DNA of 64,000 nucleotides from Gottfriedia luciferensis (GTDB lineage: Bacteria; Bacillota; Bacilli; Bacillales; Bacillaceae_G): the NCBI RefSeq assembly GCF_001712755.1, contig NZ_MDKC01000007.1, positions 62,001 to 126,000 on the forward strand, given 5' to 3'. The stretch's first letter is position 1, and each line of letters starts with the position of its first letter. The position numbers and the translations under genes were made by a program. Below the pieces are notes generated by a model, which saw only the letters and a program-made list of their open reading frames with translations, was not told where the DNA came from and searched no databases. Shown piece after piece: positions 27,859 to 36,179 of the stretch.

Positions 27859-27915
27859 CTTAAGGTTAAGTTATTAAACTCTTAAGCTTTTATAGTGCTT
27901 AAGAGATCTAACAGA
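27859..27915 (-). promoter_or_regulatory. Conserved hairpin before calY1
   Basis: AGATCTCTTAAG / CTTAAGAGTTT forms an 8-bp stem, then TTAACCTTAAGGGGG. The same arrangement precedes calY2 (31120-31175), so it may shape mRNA processing or stability. Confidence 0.45.
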
Positions 27916-27956
27916 TTTTTTAACTCAGAGTAAGAACTGTTCTGTGATGTTTTCAT
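27882..27956 (-). CDS. 24-aa ORF, probable deletion scar at the head of the calY1 transcript
   Basis: ATG at 27956 behind GAAGGAG, stop TAA at 27882-27884. It begins MKTSQNSSYSELKNLLDLL. Its upstream DNA matches the leader of the repeat-tailed gene of copy 2 (32577), and its last codons match the sipW-calY2 intergenic DNA. It therefore joins the start of a lost first gene to the region after a lost sipW. Translation is possible, but a functional peptide is not implied. Confidence 0.5.
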   Translation of the reverse strand: MKTSQNSSYSELKNLLDLLSTIKA

Positions 27957-28004
27957 TATCGAGAACTCCTTCGCAAAAAGCCCTGTTGGAATCCATTATT
28001 ACTT

Positions 28005-28019
28005 AATTTTCAGAAAATT
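28005..28019. promoter_or_regulatory. CodY-like box in divergent region 1
   Basis: AATTTTCAGAAAATT matches the CodY consensus AATTTTCWGAAAATT at all 15 positions. It lies in the calY1 leader and upstream of the nprA1 promoter. A 13/15 match (28142-28156) covers the nprA1 start-site area. Confidence 0.75.
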
Positions 28020-28106
28020 AAAACCGGGTTATTTTGATTAGAAATTCATGAAATTTTTATCGAATTTAAACGTAAAAAGACAAAATGCAAGGTAAATACT
28101 TGCAAA

Positions 28107-28125
28107 AAAGAACCCGCCCTTGACA
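28107..28125 (+). promoter_or_regulatory. SinR-like box and -35 element before protease 1
   Basis: AAAGAAC (28107-28113) is the complement of the SinR consensus GTTCTYT. It is followed 6 bases later by TTGACA (28120-28125). The -10 is not clear. The same arrangement is at 32725-32743 in copy 2. The binding protein is an inference. Confidence 0.5.
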
Positions 28126-28199
28126 TATTGATTTAAAACATAATTTTCTGAATAATTAGAAATGTGGTTGCAACACAATTCAAATAAGGGGTGAATGTT

Positions 28200-29936
28200 T
28201 TGAAAATGAAAAATGAAAAAAGAATGAGAAAGAAGACTATTCCAGCTGTTATGGCTTTAACTGTTGCTTTTTCAGGTGGATTAACAACTTTACCTTCATT
28301 TGTAAATGTAAAAGCAAGTGCAGCAACAGTTAATGAAGCATTGAGTAAAGAAGAAGTAGTAAAAGCATACCTTAATTCAAAACTTGATAGTGGATTTACT
28401 AAATCTGTAACACCTTATGATCAATTCAAAATTATAAGCGAACAAACGGATAGTACGACCAATACATACCATGTAAGAACTGTCGAACAGTATAAAGGAA
28501 TACCAATCTATGCCTCTGGACAGACTGTAGCGTTAGATGAGAATAATAACGTAATTGCCTCATTTGGTAATGTAACGAAAAATTTAAGTCGTTCTATAAT
28601 TCCAAGTGAAGCAGCAATTTCTGAGGAAGAAGCGGTTAGTATTGCAAAATCAAAGGTAGAAGATCAAATTGGTGAAGTTAAACGATACGATGGAATTGAT
28701 ACAGAATTAACGCTTTATCCGTTTAAAGGTAAGTACTATTTAACTTATTTAGTAAAGGCATCAACTTCAGTTCCAGCACCTGGATATTTTCACTATTTTG
28801 TAGATGCGACAAATGGACAAATCGTTGATAGCTTTAATGCAATTGATTATGCTTTACCAGAGGTGACTCCAGTAGCGGGTAGAGGACTGGATGTAAATGG
28901 AAAAATGCAATCATTTGCTGCTGTGAAAGATCTTAAGACAGGTACAAGTTATTTACATGGTGCCTCTGTATATGGATCATCTCCTAGCACACTTAATACT
29001 GTTCTTTTGAATACATATGATGCTCATCGTATGCCAGAAACAGCATTTATCCTTCTTTCAGGTTTATTAGGGTTTACTGGATTTGAAGTACAAACAAATA
29101 GTTCATCTAACTTTTTCTATGACCCAGCTGCGGTATCTGCTCATATGAATGCTGATAAAATTAATAAGTACTATCAACTATCGGTGAAGCGTAATAGTTT
29201 AGATGGGAAAGGTATGTCATTAACAAGTACAGTACATGTTGGTTCGAAGTGGAATAATGCTGCTTGGAATGGAAAGCAAATGTTATATGGTGATGGCGAT
29301 GGTATTGTCCTTGGTTCGTTAGCTGGAGGATTAGATGTAACAGGACATGAAATGACTCACGGTGTTATTTCAAATTCAGCGAATTTAACATATAAAGGGG
29401 AGTCAGGGGCTCTTAATGAATCAATTGCCGATATTTTTGGACAATTAGCGCAGGATTATTTAGAGTATCAAACAATCGCTACAACAGACCCTAAATGGGA
29501 AATGGGAGAAACGATCTATACTCCAACCAAGCCTGGTGATGGGGGACTTCGTTCTCTAAGTGATCCAGGTTCTAAACGTGTTAGTACAACCTATATGCCT
29601 TCTGGTTACTATCCGGATACGTATGATGAGCGATACTTAGGTGATTTAGATAATGGTGGAGTTCATATTAATAGTGGAATTAACAACAAGGCTGCTTATT
29701 TAATTGCAAAGGGCGGTACGAATAATGGATATACTATTAAAGGATTGGGTAATGCAACCTTACAACAAATATTGTATCGTGCTTTAACCCTTCATTTAAC
29801 TCCTGCCTCTAACTTTAAAGATATGCGTGAGGCTCTAATTCAGTCTTCTAGAGAGATGTATCCTGACAAAAATGGAGTGCCTTCTGCACAAACAAAGGCA
29901 GTAATGGATGCATATTCTTCTGTAGGTATAAATTAA
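28200..29936 (+). CDS. Thermolysin-type neutral metalloprotease (M4), copy 1
   Basis: 578 aa from the TTG at 28200, placed 6 bases after AAGGGGTG; an in-frame GTG at 28191 overlaps that site. It has a signal peptide to about KASA, an FTP/PepSY propeptide with HVRTVEQYKGIPIYASGQT, then the M4 catalytic domain. Zinc and catalytic residues are in GHEMTHG, ALNESIADIFG about 24 residues later, and the proton-donor loop NGGVHINSGINNKAAYL. It is a secreted bacillolysin. It is divergent from calY1 and close to copy 2 at 32817. A terminator follows. Confidence 0.94.
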   Translation: MKMKNEKRMRKKTIPAVMALTVAFSGGLTTLPSFVNVKASAATVNEALSKEEVVKAYLNSKLDSGFTKSVTPYDQFKIISEQTDSTTNTYHVRTVEQYKGIPIYASGQTVALDENNNVIASFGNVTKNLSRSIIPSEAAISEEEAVSIAKSKVEDQIGEVKRYDGIDTELTLYPFKGKYYLTYLVKASTSVPAPGYFHYFVDATNGQIVDSFNAIDYALPEVTPVAGRGLDVNGKMQSFAAVKDLKTGTSYLHGASVYGSSPSTLNTVLLNTYDAHRMPETAFILLSGLLGFTGFEVQTNSSSNFFYDPAAVSAHMNADKINKYYQLSVKRNSLDGKGMSLTSTVHVGSKWNNAAWNGKQMLYGDGDGIVLGSLAGGLDVTGHEMTHGVISNSANLTYKGESGALNESIADIFGQLAQDYLEYQTIATTDPKWEMGETIYTPTKPGDGGLRSLSDPGSKRVSTTYMPSGYYPDTYDERYLGDLDNGGVHINSGINNKAAYLIAKGGTNNGYTIKGLGNATLQQILYRALTLHLTPASNFKDMREALIQSSREMYPDKNGVPSAQTKAVMDAYSSVGIN

Positions 29937-29952
29937 TAAGAATCAACTTCTT

Positions 29953-29985
29953 AGACCAAACCGCGCAAGCGATTTGGTCTTTTAA
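29953..29985 (+). terminator. Terminator after protease 1
   Basis: Stem AGACCAAA / TTTGGTCT, then TTTAAAT. Confidence 0.65.
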
Positions 29986-30053
29986 ATAAGTACTTTTTTC
30001 AAAACTTATAGAAATAGAATAGGAAGAATGAACTTCTTTAAGAGGAGTATAAA

Positions 30054-30434
30054 ATGAAGAAACTATTTATTTTCTTTTCAATATTTTGGTTAACTGCATG
30101 TGAAAACAACTCTTTATCAATTGTTGTAAAAGAGTATGATGTGGGTAAGTTGAATATAAAATTTAGTGAGAACAAAGCATATAATATAGGAGCTAATTAC
30201 AAAGGTATGCCAGTCTTTAAGGATACTAAAAAGGCATTAAAACAAGCTAAATTAGACTATAAAGAAGCCTTTAAGGCAATAGCTCTTGAATACAAATTAA
30301 AGCCGATCAGTCATCATAATTATAAAGAGTACGAAGTGTACAGCTGGCAAACTACGGTTATGAATGAAAGAATTCAAAAGCAATGCGTGGACATTTCAAA
30401 ATTTTTGGATATATACGAGAATAGCTTTCCATAG
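30054..30434 (+). CDS. Small lipoprotein of unknown function
   Basis: 126 aa with a lipoprotein signal ending in LTAC (Cys16). The mature part is charged and Lys-rich, with no recognised domain. AAGAGGAG precedes the ATG. It lies between the two protease/matrix units and may be part of what was carried with the duplication, although no second copy follows protease 2. Confidence 0.75.
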   Translation: MKKLFIFFSIFWLTACENNSLSIVVKEYDVGKLNIKFSENKAYNIGANYKGMPVFKDTKKALKQAKLDYKEAFKAIALEYKLKPISHHNYKEYEVYSWQTTVMNERIQKQCVDISKFLDIYENSFP

Positions 30435-30453
30435 CAAAGGAGATTAAAAGGTT

Positions 30454-30498
30454 AAAAAAATAAAACCACCTAACTAATCTATTAGGTGGTTTTATTTT
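30454..30498 (-). terminator. Bidirectional terminator after calY copy 2
   Basis: AAAATAAAACCACCTAA / TTAGGTGGTTTTATTTTT around ACTAATCTA. Confidence 0.85.
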
Positions 30499-31112
30499 TA
30501 GTTGTTGTTAGGATCAGTGTCGTCGTAGTATGTACTTCCGCCAGTTTGAGCGTTAAATGTCCAATCAACTTTTAACTTATCGCCTTGGAATTGATTTTGG
30601 TCTTGTCCATTATCAATAAACTCGAATAATACGAAAATCTTTTCCTTTTGACCTGCTGGAATTCCATCTGGAACCTTCGTACTACCAACAAATCCTTGAA
30701 TTTCTGTTAGATCTGGTGTTTGATTTTGTAAGTCATATAAAGTCGTGTCAACTATCTCATTTGTAGCACTGCTAGTGTTGTACATGATTGTTACTTTAAT
30801 ATTCTTTGCTAAATCTTCATTGTTATCATTTTTTACATCTTCAACTTGATATTTAGTGTTTAATAAAACTTTATTAATATCTAAAGTACCATTATTTTCA
30901 AGCGTAAATTCACGGTAGATTTCATCACCAGGTTTTAAATTACTAATGTTAACTACAGCATTAGGATTCATACCTAAGTCTAATGTACCTGCTGCAAACG
31001 TATTATCAGTTTTAATTGTATCGCTGAAATACGCAAATGTACCTCCACTAATTAACGATAATCCAACTGCTCCACTCATTACTACTTGACCTATTCTCTT
31101 AGTAAAACTCAT
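30498..31112 (-). CDS. calY: CalY/TasA-family matrix fibre protein, copy 2
   Basis: 204 aa, with the same start MSFTKRIGQVVMSGAVGLSL and the same length as copy 1. The cleavage region is GGTFAYFSD. Differences are conservative (for example ASGTLDLSM against AAGTLDLGM). It is the last gene of an operon with sipW just upstream, the arrangement seen for tasA in B. subtilis and calY in B. cereus. The ribosome site AAGGGGGA precedes the ATG. Confidence 0.94.
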   Translation of the reverse strand: MSFTKRIGQVVMSGAVGLSLISGGTFAYFSDTIKTDNTFAAGTLDLGMNPNAVVNISNLKPGDEIYREFTLENNGTLDINKVLLNTKYQVEDVKNDNNEDLAKNIKVTIMYNTSSATNEIVDTTLYDLQNQTPDLTEIQGFVGSTKVPDGIPAGQKEKIFVLFEFIDNGQDQNQFQGDKLKVDWTFNAQTGGSTYYDDTDPNNN

Positions 31113-31184
31113 TTCATTTCCCCCTTAAGGTTTATTTATTAAACTCTTAAGCTTTTATTTTGTACTTAAGAGATCTAACCAACT

Positions 31185-31733
31185 TTATCCTGCAGTTTTT
31201 TGCTCAAACTCTTTCTTTAATTGAAACAAATTGCGTATTGCTGAAAGAGTTAGAAGAAGCCCTGGAACAATTAACAATAGTGCAGATCCAGCTTTTGAGC
31301 TTACAAAATTTAATGCATAACCAACATATGGAATCGTGAAATTCGAATATTTTCCTACGATATTCTGAGGGGACACGGTCCATAAGTCTTGGGCGTTATT
31401 GTTATCACCTTTTGTTTTATAGGAAATTTCACCATTTTTTTTATGGACAGCTGCTATTCTGTGAGTGATCAGCTTATTGTCCATGTGAAAGGTAACAATA
31501 TCACCTTTCTGATAAGTTGAAGGATTTGCTCCTAGCTTAATGGCAATTATTGAGCCCGTATGAAAGGTAGGTTCCATTGATCCGGATAAAACAGCTTTTA
31601 ATTGATAGCCTAAAATGGTGGAATCACCACCTGTAAACCTAGAAGAAATCACAATAAAAGCTAAGAAGCACAAGATGACAATAGAAATACTTTTAAAAAT
31701 ATTACCTACAATTGATAAAACTTTCTTCAACAT
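31185..31733 (-). CDS. sipW: ER-type signal peptidase I
   Basis: 182 aa. Catalytic Ser52 is in VLSGSMEPTFHTGS and His91 in LITHRIAAVH; the general base is His rather than Lys, which defines the SipW/ER type. Membrane helices are at about 12-32 and 145-165. It cleaves the unusual signal peptides of TasA/CalY proteins outside the membrane. It is the only such peptidase in the window, so it would have to process both CalY copies. Confidence 0.95.
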   Translation of the reverse strand: MLKKVLSIVGNIFKSISIVILCFLAFIVISSRFTGGDSTILGYQLKAVLSGSMEPTFHTGSIIAIKLGANPSTYQKGDIVTFHMDNKLITHRIAAVHKKNGEISYKTKGDNNNAQDLWTVSPQNIVGKYSNFTIPYVGYALNFVSSKAGSALLLIVPGLLLTLSAIRNLFQLKKEFEQKTAG

Positions 31734-31782
31734 GAGATATCACCTATTCGTTTTGAGTTGTATTTGCAGAATTATTAGAATT

Positions 31783-32577
31783 TTAATTTTGGTTTGAAAC
31801 TGTATCGGAATTATTTGAATCGTGCTTTAGAGTTGGATCTGTATCGGAATTATTTGAATCGTGCTTTAGAGTTGGATCTTTATCAGAATCGAGCTTTAGA
31901 GTTGAAACTGTATCAGAATCATTTGAATCGTGCTTTAGAGTTGAATCTGTATCAGAATTATTTGAATCATGCTTTAGAGTTGAATCTTTTTCAGAATTAT
32001 GACTTTTATTTGATTCTGTATCATTTTTAGGTTCAATAATATCGTTATTAATCTTCTCCTTACTTTCATTTAGCTCGGTTTGAATTGTGGATTTAATACT
32101 TTCTATTTTTTGTAGATTAATTGTTTCATTTACTTGAAGAATTAGTTTGTTAAGAGCTTGGTAGCCTTTTCTCTCAAATTCATAACTACTTTGTTCAGTT
32201 TCTGGAAGTTCATGGATTTGATTATGATAGGTGTCCATTTGGTCTTGAATGGTATGTAAACTTTGTAATTCACCATATAATTCATGTTCCTCATTAAGAA
32301 CATTTGTAAGTAACTTGGACAATTCAGGTTCGCTACCAGATAGTGTTGCTTCCATAATCGATTCATATAATTGATTAGCTCTTGTTGAATGATCTTTTGC
32401 AGCTGTTGCTAGTTGTTGAATTGTTTTAGGAAACACAATTGCGGCAGAAACGACTTGTTCTGATGAAGCCTGACTAGAAAATGTTGCCTCGGTTTGACCA
32501 ACTGTTTGCATTGCTAAGTAAAATTGAATCGAACATAAACTTACTATTATGTAGACTTTTTTCATTGGTTGTTTCAA
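31783..32577 (-). CDS. Exported matrix-operon protein with Asp/Ser repeat tail (DUF4047-like)
   Basis: 264 aa from the TTG at 32577, 7 bases after AAAGGAG; an upstream TTG at 32595 would overlap that site. The N-terminal helix VYIIVSLCSIQFYLAM leads to TVGQTEATFSS, which resembles a SipW-type processing site. A coiled-coil middle (about 60-190) is followed by an acidic tail of 13-residue repeats of the type STLKHDSNNSDTD. It occupies the place of tapA as first gene of the operon, but it is not clearly a TapA. DUF4047 is my best family guess. Confidence 0.7.
   Translation of the reverse strand: MKQPMKKVYIIVSLCSIQFYLAMQTVGQTEATFSSQASSEQVVSAAIVFPKTIQQLATAAKDHSTRANQLYESIMEATLSGSEPELSKLLTNVLNEEHELYGELQSLHTIQDQMDTYHNQIHELPETEQSSYEFERKGYQALNKLILQVNETINLQKIESIKSTIQTELNESKEKINNDIIEPKNDTESNKSHNSEKDSTLKHDSNNSDTDSTLKHDSNDSDTVSTLKLDSDKDPTLKHDSNNSDTDPTLKHDSNNSDTVSNQN
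31801..31986. repeat. Tandem 39-bp repeats coding the protein's acidic tail
   Basis: Units at 31801, 31840, 31879 (shortened by 9 bases), 31909 and 31948. The first two are identical, showing a recent duplication. All preserve the reading frame on the minus strand. Confidence 0.88.
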
Positions 32578-32622
32578 ATTTTCACTCCTTTGCAAAAGCC
32601 CTGTTGAAATTCATTATTGCTC

Positions 32623-32637
32623 AGTTATCAGAAAATT
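32623..32637. promoter_or_regulatory. CodY-like box in divergent region 2
   Basis: AGTTATCAGAAAATT matches the CodY consensus at 13 of 15 positions and occupies the same place as the perfect box of copy 1. Confidence 0.6.
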
Positions 32638-32724
32638 GAAACCGGGTTATTTTCGGACTAATTATAGGTAGTATTTTGTCGTAAATAGTCGTTAGAAGGA
32701 TAAAAAGCTTAAAAGACAGCTCAA

Positions 32725-32743
32725 AAAGAACCCGGGTTTGACA
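32725..32743 (+). promoter_or_regulatory. SinR-like box and -35 element before protease 2
   Basis: AAAGAAC (32725-32731), then TTGACA (32738-32743), the same layout as copy 1. Confidence 0.5.
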
Positions 32744-32816
32744 TATTGATTTAATTTAGAATTTTCTTAATAATGAAAATTGCAATCGCAACACAAATTA
32801 ATAAGGGGTGAAAGTT

Positions 32817-34544
32817 TTGAGAATGAAAAAAGAGAAAAGAATGAGCAGAAAAGCAATTCCAGCAGTAATGGCATTAACTGTAGCATTTGGGGGCGGACTA
32901 ACTTTACCTTCATTTGTAAATGTAAAAGCAAGTGCAGCAACTGTTAATCAAGCTTTAAGTAAGGAAGATGTTGTAAAAGCCTTTCTTAATTCAAAAGTAG
33001 ATGGTCTAGCAAGATCAGGTTCTGCATGGGAACAATTTAAAATTGTTAGTGAACAAGCTGACAGCACAACTAATACATACCATGTGAGAACAGTTGAACA
33101 ATACAAAGGAATTCCAATCTTCGGATCAGGACAAACTGTAGCACTAGATGCAAATAACAATGTATATGCATCATTCGGTAATGTAACACAAAGATTATCA
33201 CGTGCAATCATTCCAACTGAAGCATCGATTTCTGAGGACGAAGCAGTTAATATTACAAAATCAAAAGTTGAAGAACAACTTGGTGAAGTTAAACGATATG
33301 ATGGAATTAATACTGAATTAACCATTTATCCTCATGATGGTAAGTACTATTTAGCATACTTAGTTAAGGCTTCAACATCTGTTCCAGCACCGGGATACTT
33401 CCATTATTTTGTAGATGCTACTAGCGGAGAAATAATTGATAGCTTTGATGCAATTGATAACTTAGTAGATCCTGCAAATCTTACAGTTGCGATTGGAAGA
33501 GGTTTGGACGTGTTTGGTAAAATGCAATCTTTCCCAGTAGGAAAAGATGCGGCAACTGGTACTAGTTATATGTATGGTGGATCAATTGCGGGTGGTACAA
33601 CAACGGCACCAAATATTGTTCCATTAGCAACTTTTGATGCTCATCGTATGCCTGAAACTGCATTTATTTTATTATCAGGACTTTTAGGTTTTACAGGATT
33701 TGAAATTTCTACTACTAGTTCAACTAATTTCTTCTATGATCCTGCAGGAGTATCAGCGCATATGAACTCTGATAAAGTAAACAAATATTATCAAACTGTT
33801 CAGAAGCGTAACAGCCTGGATGATAAAGGCATGACTTTAATTAGTACGGTGCACATTGGATCAAAATGGAATAATGCTGCATGGAACGGTAAACAAATGT
33901 TATACGGAGATGGCGACGGAATCGTACTAGGTTCACTTGCTGGAGGATTAGACGTTACTGGACATGAAATGACTCACGGTGTTATTGAAAAGTCCGGTGT
34001 TAATTTAACATATAAAAACGAATCTGGGGCTATTAATGAGTCACTAGCAGACATTTTTGGAACATTCGTTGAAATTTATTCGACTAAGGAAAACGAGTGG
34101 GAGATGGGTGAAGATGTATACACTCCAACTAAACCAGGTGACGGAGGTCTTCGTTCATTAAAAGATCCAGGTTCAGTACGTGTCAGCACAAAATATATGC
34201 CATCTGGCTACTACCCAGATACTTATGCTGAAAGATATTTAGGTACTGAAGATAATGGTGGAGTTCACATTAATAGTGGAATTAACAACAAAGCTGCATA
34301 TTTAATTTCACAAGGTGGTACGAATGAAGGATACACGATTAAAGGTGTAGGTGTAACAACTGCAGAAAAAATTTACTATCGAGCTTTAACGAAATACTTA
34401 ACTGCTTCTTCTGGATTTAAAGAAATGCGTGAAGCAGCTGTACAAGCAGCTCGTGATCTATACCCAGATAATAAAACTACTGGTGCGCCTTCTGCTCAAA
34501 CGAAAGCAGTAATGGATGCATATTCTTCTGTAGGTGTAAATTAA
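32817..34544 (+). CDS. Thermolysin-type neutral metalloprotease (M4), copy 2
   Basis: 575 aa from the TTG at 32817, 6 bases after AAGGGGTG. It has the same signal, FTP/PepSY propeptide and M4 domain as copy 1: GHEMTHG, INESLADIFG, NGGVHINSGINNKAAYL. Divergence is spread along the gene, with most indels near residues 225-260, so the duplication is not very recent. It is directly upstream of an NprR-like regulator, as expected for a neutral-protease locus. Confidence 0.94.
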   Translation: MRMKKEKRMSRKAIPAVMALTVAFGGGLTLPSFVNVKASAATVNQALSKEDVVKAFLNSKVDGLARSGSAWEQFKIVSEQADSTTNTYHVRTVEQYKGIPIFGSGQTVALDANNNVYASFGNVTQRLSRAIIPTEASISEDEAVNITKSKVEEQLGEVKRYDGINTELTIYPHDGKYYLAYLVKASTSVPAPGYFHYFVDATSGEIIDSFDAIDNLVDPANLTVAIGRGLDVFGKMQSFPVGKDAATGTSYMYGGSIAGGTTTAPNIVPLATFDAHRMPETAFILLSGLLGFTGFEISTTSSTNFFYDPAGVSAHMNSDKVNKYYQTVQKRNSLDDKGMTLISTVHIGSKWNNAAWNGKQMLYGDGDGIVLGSLAGGLDVTGHEMTHGVIEKSGVNLTYKNESGAINESLADIFGTFVEIYSTKENEWEMGEDVYTPTKPGDGGLRSLKDPGSVRVSTKYMPSGYYPDTYAERYLGTEDNGGVHINSGINNKAAYLISQGGTNEGYTIKGVGVTTAEKIYYRALTKYLTASSGFKEMREAAVQAARDLYPDNKTTGAPSAQTKAVMDAYSSVGVN

Positions 34545-34555
34545 TAATAAACCTC

Positions 34556-34592
34556 AAACCATGAGCTAGCTTGCCTGTTCATGGTTTTCTTA
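34556..34592 (+). terminator. Terminator after protease 2
   Basis: Stem AAACCATGA / TCATGGTTT, then TCTTATTTT. Confidence 0.7.
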
Positions 34593-34760
34593 TTTTATAT
34601 TAAATTTTTCCTAATTATTCCAATGTGATAGTAATAAAATACTATATTTTATTATTAATTCTTCATTAGATTATCCTAATAAATTGTGTGAATAGCATGA
34701 TGGAAACTTAGTTGAACTATTGTATATTTAGTATAAGTTTTAGGATAGGAGGAGCAATCA

Positions 34761-36023
34761 ATGATCGAAGGAGAAGTTATAAAATTTTATCGTACTAAAG
34801 CCGGTCTAACACAAGAAGAACTAGGAAAAGGAATCTGCTCTTCCAAGCACGTAGGAAAAATTGAAAGAGGGAATACATCCTACTCTTCTGAAATTATTAC
34901 CTTGTTTTCTGAACGATTACAAATTGATATTCGAAAAGAAATTGCGAACTTTGAAAATCTTGAAAATAAACTACATAACTGGCATACAGCAATTATTAAA
35001 CTAAGAATGAAGGAAGTTGAATCATTAAAGAAAGAGTTGGAAGAAAGTCCTTTTATTAATTCACCAAAATACGATGTAATGTATCAATTATTACTAGCAA
35101 GATATTATCTTTTAAAGAATGATTATAAGAACACTGATACGATTATTCAATTTATCCAAAGAAACTATAAGGATCTACCTCCTTTTGAAAGAAACCTCTT
35201 TTTGCACGTGATAGGGGTTTATTATTTAAATAATTATAATAATTCAAGTACAGAGAATCATCATAAAGCAATACAAACATTAAAGAAAATTGATATAAAT
35301 GAGTACGGCAATCCAGAATACTATTATCATTTAGCAGTTGCTTACGGTTGGGCAGATTCTAAGGTGATGGCATATGTATACGCAGAAAAGGCACTTAAAT
35401 ATTTCAAAGATACAAGTAATTATTTACGTGCAATAAATGCTGAATCAATTATGCTTTATCAATCAAGTCATGATTCTCACTTGGATTTCAAAAAATTGAA
35501 ACAATCATATAAAAATTTGATCCATGATAGTGAAACACTTAATGCACCAGATAAAACAGGGATGTTATTAAATAATTTTGCTTTGGAATATTTTAAAAGA
35601 AAAGATTATGAAAAAGCGCAAAAATATTATAAAGCTGCGTTGCAATTAGAGAAAAAGCCATCAGTAATCTATCTTCAGCGACTTAATAATTATCTTAAGA
35701 GCTGTTTCGAAGGTAAATTAATGCGCAAATCTGCCTTATTAAGTAGCGCTCAAAAAGGGCTAACAATCGCAGAAGATCTAAACAATGAACATTATCAAGT
35801 ACTCTTTACTTTGCTAATCTATTCGATTGAAAATAAAACGAAAGAATATATTAAATACATAGAAAAGAAAGCGTTCCCTTATTTTAAGTCACGGAATCAT
35901 ACAGTTCTAATAAAACGATATGGTAAGCAGTTGTATGATCATTATGTAAAAGAAAAAGAGTTTGAGAAGGCAGTAGAAATGTCTAATTTCTTAATTGATC
36001 CTGTTGTTAAAACGTATAACTAA
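34761..36023 (+). CDS. XRE-TPR quorum-sensing-type regulator (NprR-like, RNPP family)
   Basis: 420 aa. Residues 1-60 are an XRE helix-turn-helix (GLTQEELGKGICSSKHVGKIERG). Residues 80-415 are helical tetratricopeptide-like repeats, for example NNFALEYFKRKDYEKAQKYYKAALQLEKKP. Length and build match NprR (about 423 aa), the peptide-activated regulator of neutral protease. RNPP receptors normally have a small signal-peptide gene just downstream; none with a secretion signal is seen here. GGAGGAG precedes the ATG. It could also be a peptide-independent relative. Confidence 0.8.
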   Translation: MIEGEVIKFYRTKAGLTQEELGKGICSSKHVGKIERGNTSYSSEIITLFSERLQIDIRKEIANFENLENKLHNWHTAIIKLRMKEVESLKKELEESPFINSPKYDVMYQLLLARYYLLKNDYKNTDTIIQFIQRNYKDLPPFERNLFLHVIGVYYLNNYNNSSTENHHKAIQTLKKIDINEYGNPEYYYHLAVAYGWADSKVMAYVYAEKALKYFKDTSNYLRAINAESIMLYQSSHDSHLDFKKLKQSYKNLIHDSETLNAPDKTGMLLNNFALEYFKRKDYEKAQKYYKAALQLEKKPSVIYLQRLNNYLKSCFEGKLMRKSALLSSAQKGLTIAEDLNNEHYQVLFTLLIYSIENKTKEYIKYIEKKAFPYFKSRNHTVLIKRYGKQLYDHYVKEKEFEKAVEMSNFLIDPVVKTYN

Positions 36024-36139
36024 AGGATTGTTTTAGAACAGTTCTTTTATTGAATCTCTTTTATCTGACCAAAATTTTATCATTAATGCATGATAAAAAG
36101 TGGTCCTATAAAAGACAATGATTAAAAAAGATAAGATTC

Positions 36140-36170
36140 AAAAAAAGTTCCCTTAAGGAACTTTTTTTTT
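36140..36170. terminator. Bidirectional terminator
   Basis: AAAAAAGTTCC / GGAACTTTTTT with a 5-base loop. It is shared by the NprR-like gene and the decayed gene on the other strand. Confidence 0.85.
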
Positions 36171-36179
36171 GATCAGTTA

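Noticed and set aside
27965-28035. Conserved matrix leader as a c-di-GMP riboswitch
   Set aside because: The CACGCACAGGGCAAACC core is missing; conservation between the two copies is explained by duplication and the CodY-like box.
31801-31986. CRISPR-like array
   Set aside because: Units are directly adjacent with no unique spacers and keep a reading frame.
31794-32030. Plus-strand repetitive ORF with NRALELDLYRNYL-type repeats
   Set aside because: Antisense shadow of the in-frame 39-bp repeats of the minus-strand gene.
36079-36160. Tiny ORFs after the NprR-like gene as candidate signal-peptide genes
   Set aside because: About a dozen codons each, no ribosome site and no secretion signal.
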